A DNA stretch of 64,000 nt, from the NCBI GenBank assembly GCA_043228905.1, contig JBHGNT010000006.1:16802001-16866000 (forward strand). The letters are read 5' to 3'. The notes under the pieces were generated by a model. That model had not been told where the DNA came from. It saw only the letters and a program-made list of their open reading frames with translations, and searched no databases. This DNA comes from Azolla caroliniana (lineage: Eukaryota > Polypodiophyta). Each line of letters begins with the position of its first letter. Position 1 is the first letter of the stretch. Below, in pieces: positions 10,776-22,311 of this stretch. The position numbers and the translations under genes are program-made.

Positions 10776-13700
10776 ATGGAAGGCGGCGGTAGTGGGCCTC
10801 CGGGCATGATGGTGTTGAACTCACCGAACTACGCCGACTGGAAGATAAAGATGGAAGACCTTCTCATCGTCCGAGACCTGTACGAACCGATCGACAATGC
10901 CGAGATACCCAAGGGGGTAATAGAGTCGGAGTGGAAGCTCCTGAACCGGAAAGCCATAGCGACGATCCGACAATATGTAGATGTAAGTGTTCTGCAACAT
11001 GTGGCGAACGACACCAACGCATATGAGATGTGGAAGAAGCTGTCGGGCCTCTACGAGAGGAAGAATGCGTTGAACCGGACTTCCCTGATGAGGAAGATAG
11101 TGAACCTCAAGTACCGGGATGGCGAGAATATGGTGGAACACGTGAGCACGTTCATGGGATTCGTGAACCAGCTTGCGGCGATCAAGTTCCCGTTGGAGGA
11201 TGCAATGCAAGCCATCATTCTGATGTGTACATTGCCGGAAAGCTGGGAGAACTTGGTGGTGACCCTCAGCACCTCCTGCACCGAAGATAACTTGTCTCTA
11301 CAAACGGTAAAGACAAGCATTTTGAACGAAGAAGCGCGCTAGAGAGATAAAGAACCGGTTTCCGATCCGAAGATGCTACTTACCGAATCGGATCGGGGAA
11401 GACAATGGAACCGGAGTCCGCAAAGACGGGAGAAGTCGGGGACCCGGTCGCAGTCAAGAGGAAGACCCACATGCTTCCACTGTGGGAAGCCGGGGCACTT
11501 CCGGAAGAATTGTCGGCATTACCGAAAGGACAACGGAGCCGACGACACTGATTCGAAGAAGTCACCGGAGAGAAACGGTGCATACCGGGGAGCCACGGAC
11601 CGGAGAGGTCCGGATCGGCGAGGGCAGGACCGGAAAGGAACGACGGCACTCGCGGCAAGTGAAGAAGAGATAATGCTCATTACCGAAGAGAGGGAGCTGA
11701 ACCTTGCCGGTGTAGAGATGACCTGGGTGGTCGATTCCGGAGCGTCGTTCCACCTGACCCCGGAGAAGAAATACTTCTCATCCTACACAGCCGGTGAGCA
11801 CGGCTGTGTCCGGATGGGAAATGAAGGCACATGTCGGATTGCCGGCATAGGAGACGTGTGGCTGATGACATTAACCGGATGCAAGATGCTGCTGAAGGAT
11901 GTACGACACGTTCCGGAGGTTCGATTGAACCTGATTTCGGCCGGGAGGCTAGACGATGAAGGCTACACGGGTAGCATCCGGAACGGTGTCATGAAGTTCA
12001 GCAAAGGAAGGTCAACACACTGTACCTGATGAATTCCCGGCTATGTCCGGAGGAGCTGAACGTGGCAACCGATACTGCCGGTGAGCTGTGGCACAAGAGA
12101 CTGTGTCACATGAGTGAGAAGGGGATGAAGAGGCTTGTAGAAGACAACCTTATTCCAGTGAAGCATGTGCACCTGGAGAAGTGCACCGATTGCCTGGCCG
12201 GTAAACAGAACCGAACCTCCTTCCACTCAAGGCCACCGATGAGACGTAGTGTACCATTGGAGTTGGTACACACTGATGTGTGTCAGGTAGAAACGAAGTC
12301 ACATGGCGGAGCCCAGTACTTCGTAACATTCATAGATGACCATAGCCGGAAGCTGTGGACGGCACCGTTGAAGACAAAGGACCAAGTATTGTCCGTCTTC
12401 AAAGAACTCCACGCGAGAGTGGAAAGGGAATCCGGCAAGGAGCTGAAAGCGATACGAGCGGATAACGGAGGGGAATACCGGGGGCAGTTCGAGGAGTATT
12501 GTCGCTCGAAGGGAATCCGGCTCGAGTTTACTGTGCCGAAGACGCCGGAACTGAACGGGCTGGCCGAGAGGATGAACCGGACCATAATGGAGAGGGTCCG
12601 GAGTATGCTGGCGCATGCGAAATTACCCAAGGGGTTTTGGGCTGAGGCAATGTCGACGGCGACATACGTGATAAACAGATCACCCTCAGTACCTTTGGAC
12701 GGAGACACGCCGCAGAGAGTGTGGACCGGTAGGGAAGTATCCTACCGGCATCTAAAGGTGTTCGGGTGTCTCGCATATGTGCATGTGGCAAAGGACCGGA
12801 GAGGAAAGCTAGACCCAAAGACCCGGCCATGCATATTCCTCGGTTACGGCGACGACGAGTTCGGCTACCGAGTATGGGACCCGGTCGACAAAAAGATATT
12901 CCGCAGTCGTGATATCATCTTCATGGAGGACAAGACACTCGCCGACTGGGAGTCGGAGAAGAAGATGAAGAGCTCCAAGTCGTCCGGTGAGGATCAACTC
13001 TACGAGGAGCAGTCCCGACCGGCAGGGGACCGGTTAGCACTCGAGGATCCGGCCGAAGACGGTGAAGAAACAGAACCGGCCGAGGAAGATGAAACTGATA
13101 CCGGAACTGGCCCCGATCCCGAAATGGATTCGGATGAAGAGGAAACGGAGGAGCCGGTTACCGAAGCTCCGGAACGGAGATATCCTCTAAGAGAGAGAAG
13201 GGCCCCCCGGAGATTTCCGGAACCAGAGCACGTGCTGCTAATCGACGAGGGGGAGCCGGAGAGTTTTGAAGAAGCAAAGCTTGACACCCATAGCCGCAGG
13301 TGGTTAAGTGCCATGCAGGAGGAGATGGATTCCCTGCATGAGAACCACACATATGAACTTGTGGAGTTGCCGAAAGGAAAGCGGGCACTTCGAAACAAGT
13401 GGGTGTTCAAGCTGAAACCGGGAGATGCCGGAAACCCCCCGAGATACAAAGCCAGGATCGTGGTGAAGGGGTTTCAGCAGAAGAAGGGCGTCGACTTCGA
13501 CGAGATATTTGCCCCGGTAGTGAAGATGACCTCCATCCGGACGGTGCTGAGCATAGCGGCAAGCATGGACCTCGAGGTAGAACAGATGGACGTGAAGACG
13601 GCATTCCTTCACGGTGACCTCGAAGAAGAGATCTACATGCAGCAACCGGAAGGATTCGAGAAGAAAGGGAAGGAGCACCTGGTATGCCGGTTGAAGAAGA

Positions 13701-14824
13701 GCCTTTACGGACTGAAGCAGGCTCCTCGGCAATGGTACCGGAAGTTCGACTCCTTCATGACCGACGAAGGGTACCACAAAACGCAGTCCGATCACTGCGT
13801 GTTTGTGAAGAAGTTCGAAGGAGGAGACTTTCTAATACTCCTCCTGTACGTGGACGACATGTTGATCGTCGGACGGGACCAGGTCAAGATACAGATGCTG
13901 AAGAAAGCGCTTCACCGAACCTTCTCAATGAAGGACCTGGGTCCGGCGAGGCAAATACTAGGGATGCACATCATCCGGGACCGGAAGAAGAAGCAGTTGT
14001 GGCTGTCACAGGAGAAGTACGTGACAAAGGTGCTTCACCGGTTCAACATGTCGGAAGCAAGACCGGTCGGGTCAACCCTCCCGGCAAACTGCAAGTTGTC
14101 CAGCAAGCAAAGCCCCAAGACAAAGGCTGAGAAGGAGGACATGATGAAAGTACCATATGCCTCTGCCGTCGGAAGCTTGATGTACGCAATGGTGTGTACA
14201 AGACCGGACATAGGATATGCAGTCGGAGTGGTGAGCCGGTATATGAGTAATCCCGTTAAGGAGCACTAGAACGCGGTCAAATGGATACTCCGATACTTAA
14301 AGGGCACTTCGAACATGTGCCTCCGATTCGGCTCCGGTAAACCCGAACTCGATGGATTTACCGATTCGGATATGTCGGCTGATGCGGATACCAGCCGGTC
14401 TACATCTGGGTATGTAATGACATATGCAGGGGGAGCCGTTTCGTGGCAGTCGAGGTTGCAGAAGACGGTTGCGTTGTCAACCACGGAGGCGGAGTACATG
14501 GCGGCTGTTGAAGCCGGCAAGGAAATAATATGGATGAAGGACTTCATTAAAGAGCTCGGTATCCGGCAGGAGGAGTACCGACTCTACTGCGACAATCAGA
14601 GTGCCATCCACCTTGCGAAGAATGCGGCCTATCACTCCCGGATGAAGCACATCCAGCGTAGATACCACTGGATCCGGGAAAGGATAGAAGACAAGGAGTT
14701 CGTGCTGACAAAGATCCACACGGACGAGAACAGGTCGGATATGCTGACCAAGGTACTTACACCCGACAAGCTGGAAGCATGCCGGAAGAGGATCGGATTG
14801 GAGAGACATCCCATGCCGAAGTGA
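10776..14824 (+). pseudogene. RLC-1 copia gag-pol, two stops and one frameshift
   Basis: Gag starts at ATG 10776. A TAG at about 11340-11342 interrupts the frame before the zinc knuckle CFHCGKPGHFRKNC (near 11472-11513). The protease motif VVDSGASFH is near 11728. A frameshift lies near 12010. Integrase has WHKRLCHMS, HTDVCQ, RADNGGEY and LNGLAERMNRT, so all three acidic catalytic residues survive. RT has MDVKTAFLHGDL and LLYVDDMLIVG. A TAG at 14267-14269 replaces the Trp expected after KEH, before RNase H (CDNQSAIHLAKN). The frame ends at 14824 beside the polypurine tract. Domain order is Ty1/copia. Confidence 0.92.
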
Positions 14825-14834
14825 AGGGGGAGTT

Positions 14835-15595
14835 TGTTGGGATTTTCGGTCCCTCCGGATGGGATGTCCGGAGATAAATGACGGCAAGCCTGGTTGCGGT
14901 TACGGAGCCGGATGACGAAGACCCGGCTACGGAGCCGGATGATGAAGACCCCGGCTACGGAGCCGGATGACGAAGAGAAGACCCCGGCTACGGAGCCGGA
15001 TGACGAAGACCCGGCTACGGAGCCGGATGATGAAGACCCCGGCTACGGAGCCGGATGACGAAGACCCCGGCTACGGAGCCGGATGACGAAGACCCCGGCT
15101 ACGGAGCCGGATGATGAATGTACCCGGAGAGAGATCCGGATGCGGGGACATATTTGTGAATATGTTTGCCAAGGGCCCTTGAGGCTATATTTGTAAATAG
15201 CCCGAAAGTCATATGTGTATAAATATGACTTAGGGCAAACAGTTTAGTGACTGTTGCTCATTTTCTGTTTTCCACTTAGAGAGAGTGAAGAGAGCAGCCG
15301 AGAGAGAGAGAGAGAGAGAAAGACGAAGAGGTCGTTGCCTCTGTGTATTACCGCCGCCTGTGGCGAAGACAGTGAGCTCAAGGTTGTTGCCTTGTGGCTT
15401 CACCATTGTACATCTCTGTTCATAGTGATAGTTGGAGTTTGAGGACTTCTGTGGTTTTTCCTATTTAGGGTTTTCCACGTAAAACATCCTGTGTATTTTT
15501 CTCTCTATTGTCTTCGTGCATTTTTTTTTGTATTTCCCGTTTTTTCTGTGAATCGATCCTACTACTTGGTGGCGGCCGAGCACTGTTGTTCAACA
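14835..15595 (+). repeat. RLC-1 3' LTR (761 bp)
   Basis: Matches the left LTR almost base for base. It is 24 bp longer, mainly because it has one more tandem-repeat unit. Confidence 0.93.
14900..15119. repeat. 28-bp tandem repeat in RLC-1 3' LTR, 8 units
   Basis: Same core as in the left LTR, with eight units. The two LTRs are copies of one template at insertion, so repeat number changed afterwards or during reverse transcription. Confidence 0.9.
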
Positions 15596-15646
15596 CAAAA
15601 AACATCAAAACAACAAAAAAATTGTTAGTAAAAGCTCTGATACCAC

Positions 15647-16120
15647 TGTTAAGAGTCTATTACTAATCAATAGACCAAATCAAGTAAAAAGGAAGAAAAT
15701 AGATTGGATAGAAGAACCCGTTCCACCCGACCACGCCCGAGTTATGATCTAGACATAGCCAACCTACCACCGACGTCCCATACCGCCGGATATTAGGATG
15801 ACTAATACCTTGGAAGAGATAAACACGATCGTCGAGACGAAAGCCTAGCCCGCACCACCGGTGTCTACGACAGCAGCCTTCCGACGTGATGATCCCTATG
15901 AGGGTAGCTAAGCCTCATATTTATACCTTTTCCTAGGCCCCTTGAATAGATGTGCCTTTCTAAAAGGCTCTCTATTCATTGGTTGTCTAAATCATGATAG
16001 TGCATGCACATATCATTCATTCTATCCAATCATTAGTCCCCTTTTTAATAATAGTGAACATACCCTGCACTAATGTAAATATTAGTGACCTACCCTCACC
16101 AACGTTATGTGTACATAACA
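15647..16120 (-). repeat. RLG-1 outer 5' LTR (474 bp)
   Basis: A full-length LTR ending GTACATAACA, followed by the target duplication ACTTT. The primer site at 15634-15645 is one base away. A long frame that appears to start in this LTR and run into 16656 is a read-through into RLC-A. Confidence 0.92.
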
Positions 16121-16656
16121 ACTTTGTTCATGAGCGGGTCCTGAGCGGTGAAGTTGAACTTCAGTATGTTCACACGGATCGGCAGGTCGCCGACATCTTC
16201 ACCAAGCTGCTCGGATCGGACCAGTTAAGGCATTTTTCGGAGATGCTCGGCATTCAACATCTCGATGTGCTGCACTTGAGGGGGAGAACAGGAACGGGAA
16301 CAAATGGCACCGGACAAGGAGCCGAAGAGGAAGAAAGAATCAAGGGGGGAGATCAGCAGATAAAGGAAGTCGAGCCGACCGAAGGAGTTAGCACATCCAA
16401 ACAAGTCGGAGCAAACGGCAGCGGCGGCAGAGTCAAGAAGGACAAAGCCGACTGGAAGAAGAAGGCCAAGACCCAGATGTGGTCTGATGTGGTGAAGGGC
16501 CTGAAAACCAAAGACAAGTTGGAGAACACCAACTCGAACAAGAGCCGAAACGAATCGGAAGCGATCGATTTGGATAAAAGCTGGAACGAATCGGAGACAC
16601 TCGATTCGGTTCAACAGTTGGATTCGGAAGAGCCGGATCAACTAAAGCCTATGTAG
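16121..16656 (+). pseudogene. RLC-A pol end with C-terminal extension
   Basis: This continues the RNase H of RLC-A after the RLG-1 insertion: VLSGEVELQYVHTDRQVAD, then the normal copia Pol end HLDVLHLRG near 16255-16283. The frame stays open for about 120 more residues. The extension is charged and contains MWSDVVKGLK and DKSWNESETLDS, both also present in RLC-2. Copia polyproteins usually stop close to the LRG position. No domain is recognised. Confidence 0.8.
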
Positions 16657-16740
16657 ACTAAGAGGTAGCGGAAGTCGACGCCAACACAAAGGAACCGACG
16701 GGTCGACAAGCGCCGGAGGCGCGACAACAAAGGAGTTTAC

Positions 16741-16935
16741 ATGGGCCTGCTAAGCAGACAAGCCAACCAAGGAGGTCGAGGTGTGCGGAACCAGACGGAT
16801 TGCAGGAAGCGGAACCAGACCAGACAAGGTGTGCGAGCAAGGCGAGCGAGTGAGAGGAGACGGAGAGGAGAACCGGCTACTATAGAAATTGACACCACAA
16901 TCCGACCTCAAGTTGAGCTTGAGGGGGAGTGTTGA
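16741..16935 (+). CDS. Small basic ORF before the RLC-A polypurine tract (hypothetical)
   Basis: A 64-codon, arginine-rich frame starts MGLLSRQANQGGRG and ends VELEGEC. Its last codons overlap the purine tract and the first bases of the LTR. RLC-2 has a frame with the same start (MGLLSR), the same basic middle and the identical end at 34122-34382, although the two elements differ at many nucleotide positions. The protein may be real, or the similarity may only reflect conserved purine-tract DNA. The function is unknown. A nucleic-acid-binding role would be a guess from charge alone. Confidence 0.35.
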   Translation: MGLLSRQANQGGRGVRNQTDCRKRNQTRQGVRARRASERRRRGEPATIEIDTTIRPQVELEGEC

Positions 16936-17386
16936 GTGAGCAAGCTCAACCGGATCTGAGAACCAGATCGGTGTCCAGATGATATCCGGAACCAGAAGCC
17001 ATATTGGAATGAGGCCATTAGAGAGGCCTACAGATTGAGCCTAGTACGTAGGCATATTTTTGGGAGTCAGTGACAATCGCTCGTATGAGCATTGAAGTAC
17101 CTCCTAGTACTTCTGTCAGTCTTTTATGGACTTGTATAAAAGTGCTCTCTGAGCACATTCTATGTACACAGAATATTGAGAGTATTATTTTGAATAGAGT
17201 TTTATGTTCTGCTCTCTCTGTCTCTCTTTGTCTCTCTCTCGTACGCATACTCTGTTTGTGTTGAGTTTTCCTTTCATCTTTTGTTGTTATCCGGCTCAGC
17301 CGATTTGTCAAATGCTTCCACGCGTTTACTTTCACTCTACCTTCACTCCTATGGGTGGAGTCGGTTAGCCCTGTCCTCTGTCAACA
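16930..17386 (+). repeat. RLC-A 3' LTR (457 bp)
   Basis: Starts TGTTGAGTGAGC after the purine tract GAGGGGGAG and ends CTCTGTCAACA. A TATA-like TTGTATAAAAG lies near 17132. It is related to the LTRs of RLC-2. The left LTR is outside the window. Confidence 0.88.
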
Positions 17387-17719
17387 AACTCTGAGTCTGT
17401 CCATTAGTAGGTTCTTTGTGAGCATGTCTGATCCATTGTTGTTAGTATGAATGTTCACAAGCGTAAACTCTCCTTCTTCCACTTTCTCCCGCAACCAGTG
17501 ATACCTCCTCATATATATTTTGTCCGGGAGTGGTACGCAACATTCTTGGCGAGATGTATGGCACTCTAGCTATCACAATGAAGCAAGAACTTCCTTTGCT
17601 TAATTCCCAACTTACTGAGAAAATTTCTCATCCAAATCAACTCTTTGTCGGCCTCTATCGCAGCCATATACTCTACCTTTATGGTCGATAAGGCCACAGA
17701 CTTTTGCAGTCATGACTAC
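17387..17719 (-). pseudogene. RLC-B copia RNase H, distal fragment
   Basis: The minus strand encodes a copia RNase H end, including an SDMLTK-type motif near 17395-17440 and a CDSQSAIHLAKN-like stretch. RLC-A was inserted at its left edge and a solo LTR at its right edge. The frame is broken. Confidence 0.75.
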
Positions 17720-18444
17720 TGTGAAAGTGTTTTTAGAATCTAAGCCATTGAACATTAGAAGAATATAAAGTATGGATAATTCACATTTGGAGGCTAAGAA
17801 CACGAACCAAGACCTTAGGAAGAAGTCAAAAGTAAAAGTAAGAGACCAAGAGAAAAGTAAAAATAGAAAAAGCGGACCATAAAAATCAGTAAAAAAGAAA
17901 TGGTCATAACTCCTTCGTTTTTCACCCAACTATTATGTTTAAATATGGGTTAGAAAGCTTGTAAAGAGAGTTATCTATATGATGACTGGAGCTCTGATGA
18001 GGGAGATATGACGATTAGAAGGTCGATGGGTATTAGCTAAAAATAGGAGATAAAAAGCTTCTAAAAATAGCGTGAACGAGGAGGAAGAAGAAAATTATAA
18101 TAGAGAAGGGGTCCTAATAGAAGGGGAGGATTCTTAGGAAGAAGTATCTTAGTGGAAGAAGATGGTTTTTAGGAGGTGGGTTTGAGTGATGGGTAGTAAG
18201 AAGGTCTTTGGTTTTTAAGTTCATTGTGGGGTTTATCCTCTTTGTATTGACTTGAAGTGGAATATTATAACATTCTTATCTCTTTCTCATCTTCCCTACC
18301 TTTTATCTTAATTTCTTGAGTTTTCCTCTCTAAATCGTAGTTACCTAGATTTATATAATTTATTATAATTCACAACTCCATCTAATCGGTTTGATCAAGC
18401 CCTCATATTGTGTACGAGTATCATCTGTCTTTTACACCCTATCA
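17720..18444. mobile_element. Solo LTR (725 bp) in RLC-B
   Basis: TG...CA ends (TGTGAAAGTG to CACCCTATCA) are flanked by ACTAC and ACTGC, a target duplication with one mismatch. The copia RNase H frame is continuous if this segment and one repeat are removed. It is AT-rich with no frame. The family is not identified. Confidence 0.72.
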
Positions 18445-18449
18445 ACTGC

Positions 18450-20240
18450 CATGACATTACTCCCCATGCATAGGTCATCACATATCCTGATATGGACCAA
18501 CTTGAGTCTATGTCCCCCGACATGTTCGAGTCGGTAAAACCTTCGAGCATAGGTTCTCCGATACCATACCTTAGGCATACCCTCGAGGTGCCTTTCAAGT
18601 ACCTGAGTATCCACTTCACCATTGCCTAGTGTTCTCTGCCTGGATTACTCATGTATCGGCTTATTGTACCCACAACAAATGTTATGTTTGGTCTCATATA
18701 GACTATAACATACATTAAACTACAAACTGCCAAGGCATACGGTACTTTCCTCATCTCAGAGTTTTCTTTCTCCCCTCTAGGGAAATGCTTTGCATTCACC
18801 TTGCAGTTGGTCGGCAACACTGAGCCAACTGGCTTTGCTTCCGACATGTTGAATCTTTCTAGGATCTTTGTCACATACTTCTCTTGTGACAACCATAGTA
18901 GTTTCTTAGTTCTATCTCAAATTATGTGCATCCCTACGATTTGTTTGGCCAGTCCAAGATCTTTCATGGAAACGACTTTCCTAGAGCTTTCTTTAAGCTC
19001 ACGATCCTCTTCATGTCTTGTCTGACGATCAACATGTCATCCACATATAACAAGAGAATCAATAAGTCACCTTCATCATACCTTTTGACAAACACACAGT
19101 GATCAGCCGATGTTTTGTGGAACCCATGTTCCAGCATGAAGGATTCGAACTTCTTATACCATTGACGTGGAACTTATTTCAGACCATACATGCTCTTCTT
19201 CAATCGACACACCAAGTTCTCTTTACCTTTCTCTACAACGTCTTTTGGCTACTGCATATAGATCTCTTCATATCTAGCTCCCCATGCAAGAATGTTGTCT
19301 TGACATCCAACTGTTCGATCTCCAAGTCCATACTGGCAACAATACTCATAATAGTTCTAATTGAAGTCATTCTTACGACTGGTACGAATATCTCGTCGAA
19401 GTCGACACCCTTTTCATGTTGAAACCCCTTCACCACAATGTGGGCCTTATATCTGGGTATGCTATCGACTTCTCTAATCTTCACCTTGTAGACCCCTTTA
19501 TTTCTACGTGCTCTCTTACCTTTTGGTAGCTCCACCAAGTCGTAAGTATAATTTTTGTGCAAGGAGTCCATCTTGTTTTGCATTGCACTCAACCATTTTT
19601 CCTTGTGCTCATCGGCAATGGCTTCATCATAACAATCAGGTTCACCTTCATCAGTCAAGAGGATGTATTGACTGGCATATGTCGTCAGTGCTCTCCTTTC
19701 TCTAAGTGGGTATCTCCTTCTAGCCATTGTCAGCTCTGGTTTGGATGTCTCTGCCAACTATTCTCTCGGCTCGGCTTTATACATGTTGCTCAATTACTCA
19801 GGGTCAACAGACTCCAACTCGTTTTCTTCGATCAACTTCAATAGGTTTTCCAACTCCGACTCATACCTCATTTCTTCCACAACGTTGCTTTTTGCTTCAT
19901 GTCTCTCGCCCTAAACATGCCATCAAAAGCAATATTTGTTCGAGTTCGTGGAGTCCACCCTGTCCATTAAATCCGTCTTCGTCATTTGGGATGTCATCAA
20001 CCCCATATTCTTCAAGTAAACTTCATTCAAAAGATGACCATTCCAGATTCACATCTTCTAGCTATAGGATCCGGGAGTAAAGGCTTGAAGTTACAATCCT
20101 CGCAAAGCTTACCACTTTTCTCGCCATGGGGACACCATTTTTCCGCATTTTCGCCTTGTAAGCTTCAAGGTATCACGTCACATCTTTCCCATCAAATGGA
20201 GATTGGCCTAGGAGGATTTCCGTGAGTTCCTTCCGCTTGA
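18450..20240 (-). pseudogene. RLC-B copia pol, decayed
   Basis: From right to left on the minus strand it gives: a hinge with RRRYPLRERRAL (near 19690), RT (ELPKGKRARRNK, VKGFQHEKGVDFDE, LDVKTTFLHGEL), the active site YVDDMLIV near 19030-19045, NMSEAKPVG, and RNase H (FTDSNMSGD, SGYVMTY). Frames are broken many times. It is related to RLC-1. The right limit is approximate, as similarity fades near 20240. Confidence 0.8.
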
Positions 20241-21339
20241 GCGGATGACATCGGATCGTTATTATGAGTCATTGAATGATAACTTCTGGCAAAGAAATAG
20301 GATAAGCTTAGACAAATAGTCATAACATCATGTCGTGATGTAAACATATCATGGGCCAACATTAATCAATATCATGATCTCATGTCAATACCCCTGTAGA
20401 CGTATGAGATGAGGTTCAAGATCGGGTTACTATGTGATGAAGAGATAGAGAAAAATGATAGAGAAGAGAGGAGGAGGAAAAAAGAATGCTTCAATATACT
20501 AATAAGAAAGGAATACAATACTCTTATACTCTAAGAGTAACAAAAACCAAAATAACTACTTAAATATAATATTAGACAAAAAAGTCCTACCTTCTTCACC
20601 CTTTCTTCTACTAAGCTTCTTATAACCCTCTTTTTCTTTCTCCATTCTTCTTGTAGATAATCTATCCTCCCCCCTATTGGTAAGAATACCCTCATATTTA
20701 TAGGTTTCTAGTTGCGTTATTCTTGCTTTTTTCTTTTCTTTTCTTTTACATATGCTCAAGTTTATGTGATGCATTTTTCATATCATTATTTCTATTTTAT
20801 GTTTCTAAATTTATCATAAAGAAAGCTCTTTTTGTTAGCTTTCTTATGAATCATTTTTTTTTAAATTTGGATAAGAGATGCAGAAGTTATGAGCTTTTTT
20901 CTCTGCCCTGCTTTCTCTGCCTTATTATGCGTTTTTTTCCTTCTATCTTTTCTCTTGCTTTTTCTACTTTTGGAAAACGCCTCTAACTTCATATCCCTTC
21001 AATTTTCTTCTTCTCTTAACTCTTGAGCCTTTCACATTGTTCTTTATTCTCATAGAGCTTAGTATTTGATGTATTTGCCATGGTCTTTTCTTACAGCAAA
21101 AATTGACTTCACATTTAGCCCCCCTCCTTGCTTCTTGGTGAACCCCAAGCTACTAATAAAACCAAAAATTCTCCTTCGCCTTATTCATGGCTATAGACAA
21201 AGAAGGAGAGAATAAATAAAACAAATTATGTGAGTAAAACCCCCGCTAGTCGGTAGGAAAAATCTCACACTCCTAGACACACACCAACACACACATTGAC
21301 AATTGCAATCACCATCTTTCTCCTTGTCAACACAAAGAA
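20241..21339. other. AT-rich debris, probably old gypsy leader
   Basis: No supported gene. The block near 20384-20440 (TACCCCTGTAGACGTATGAGAT) is similar to the RLG-1 leader near 7838-7890. This suggests the remains of a related gypsy element. The rest is low-complexity T- and A-rich sequence. Confidence 0.4.
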
Positions 21340-21541
21340 AGAGGTTACCACAATTACTCTGTCTTTGTCAACTCCCCAAACACAAGTAGGGTTATGTGAT
21401 ACATAGCGCTTGAGAGAAGTAAGCATGTCAACATATGAATAAACCTTTTGAGCGAGCGAACCTTTTGCACAAACACCTTCAAAGCTTTGAGACTTGTCGG
21501 AGTTGTCACCTTTTGAATTACTTTGATCTTTGATTCCACGT
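21340..21541 (-). pseudogene. Gypsy pol fragment (RT connection region)
   Basis: The minus strand reads ESKIKVIQKV, LKALKVFVQKVRSLKRFI, which matches the stretch after gypsy RT where the primer-strand lysine-rich helix precedes RNase H. It is about 60 codons long and ends at a solo LTR. Confidence 0.55.
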
Positions 21542-21918
21542 TGTCGTGGACAAAACCGTCCCTAGGAGAAATCGGTGGATGATATGCGTGAACCGGCCCT
21601 TACACACGGGCACATGTTTTGATAGATTTATATACATAGTTAAGTATAGACCGGAGATGTAACTATCCTAGGTAGCACTAGTTCATTAAGTAGGGAATCG
21701 GGGAGAATAACAGGAATTTAACGGTCTATAAACGACTCTCTCCTTGAGCTATAAAGGGAGAGGGAAGGGGCTTCAGTAGGCATCGCATTCTGAGAGGAAG
21801 AAGTGCTATCGGACTAGGAACCGAGCTCTCTCCTCCACCACCGTTGTCGCTTCTGTAGGGATTTGGGTTACGTTGGCAGCTTCTGCTGTGTGAAAGCCCG
21901 CGTGCTTCCGGTAGAGGC
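21542..21918. mobile_element. Probable solo LTR (about 377 bp)
   Basis: Starts TGTCGTGGAC and ends GAGGCTCCA, flanked by CCACGT on both sides. A TATA-like CTATAAAGGGAG lies near 21750. The flanking coding similarity suggests it interrupted older element sequence. Confidence 0.6.
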
Positions 21919-22047
21919 TCCACCACGTATTTCAGGGCATGCATTCGTCTGTGTCTAGTTTATCACTGCCTTGCCAATTGTAACTTTGCAAGTTGTAATC
22001 TAAACTGTTATTGGATTCGAATATTTCATTTTCTGTCTCTTGAAGGG
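21919..22047. other. Unassigned element debris
   Basis: A short stretch between the solo LTR and RLC-3. Nothing recognisable. Confidence 0.4.
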
Positions 22048-22311
22048 CCTCCGTGGTTGATAGGGCCGTACACTCTTGAAGTTTCGAACTCCATGATATA
22101 GCACCACCACCATAGGTGAAGATATAGCCACATGGTGACTTTTGATTGTCCGTATTTCCAGCATAGTCGGAGTCAATGTAGCCTTCGACTTCGGCTGAGA
22201 TTGTCAAACCGAAAGTCAATCGTGTACCTTCGGTCCCTCTCAAGTACTTGAAGATGTGCTTGACGGTCTCCCAATGCTTCCATCCTGGGTTTGACATGTA
22301 CCGACACGGCA
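22048..22311 (-). pseudogene. RLC-3 copia RNase H fragment
   Basis: The minus strand encodes YMSNPGWKHW, KHIFKYLRGT, GYIDSDYAGN and CTALSTTEA, the RNase H region of a copia Pol. It joins the RLC-3 pol at 28106 once RLG-2 is removed. Confidence 0.85.

Larger units (their letters stand above)
10008..15595 (+). mobile_element. RLC-1, Ty1/copia element inserted in RLG-1
   Basis: A complete copia structure: LTRs at 10008-10744 and 14835-15595, a primer-binding site, gag-pol, and a purine tract GAAGGGGGAG just before the right LTR. The target duplication CAAAA lies at 10003-10007 and 15596-15600. The LTRs are nearly identical apart from tandem-repeat number and short homopolymer changes, so insertion was recent. 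The polyprotein nevertheless has two stops and one frameshift, so this copy cannot make its own proteins. Confidence 0.94.
2842..16120 (-). mobile_element. RLG-1, Ty3/gypsy chromovirus with three LTR copies
   Basis: The element is bounded by TG...CA LTRs and a perfect 5-bp target duplication, ACTTT (2837-2841 and 16121-16125), which interrupts RLC-A RNase H. Coding is on the minus strand, so the right LTR is 5'. The unusual feature is a third, 3'-truncated LTR at 9399-9834 followed by a partial copy of the leader. The whole triple-LTR structure lies inside one pair of target duplications. The copia RLC-1 is inserted in the partial leader. One frameshift and one stop in gag-pol make it non-autonomous now, but it is little decayed. 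Confidence 0.9.

Noticed and set aside
13000-13449. A 149-codon Ser-rich minus-strand frame in RLC-1
   Set aside because: Antisense shadow of the acidic hinge between integrase and RT.
15994-16656. A 220-codon frame apparently starting in the RLG-1 LTR
   Set aside because: It is read-through from LTR into the RLC-A pol tail; only the part after 16121 is coding remnant.
17612-17929. A hydrophobic minus-strand frame (FLLFSWSLTFTFDF region)
   Set aside because: It crosses the boundary between copia RNase H and the solo LTR. The hydrophobic part is AT-rich LTR sequence.
20723-20986. A plus-strand frame with possible membrane segments
   Set aside because: T-rich low-complexity DNA gives Phe/Leu runs. 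No homology, and it lies in element debris.
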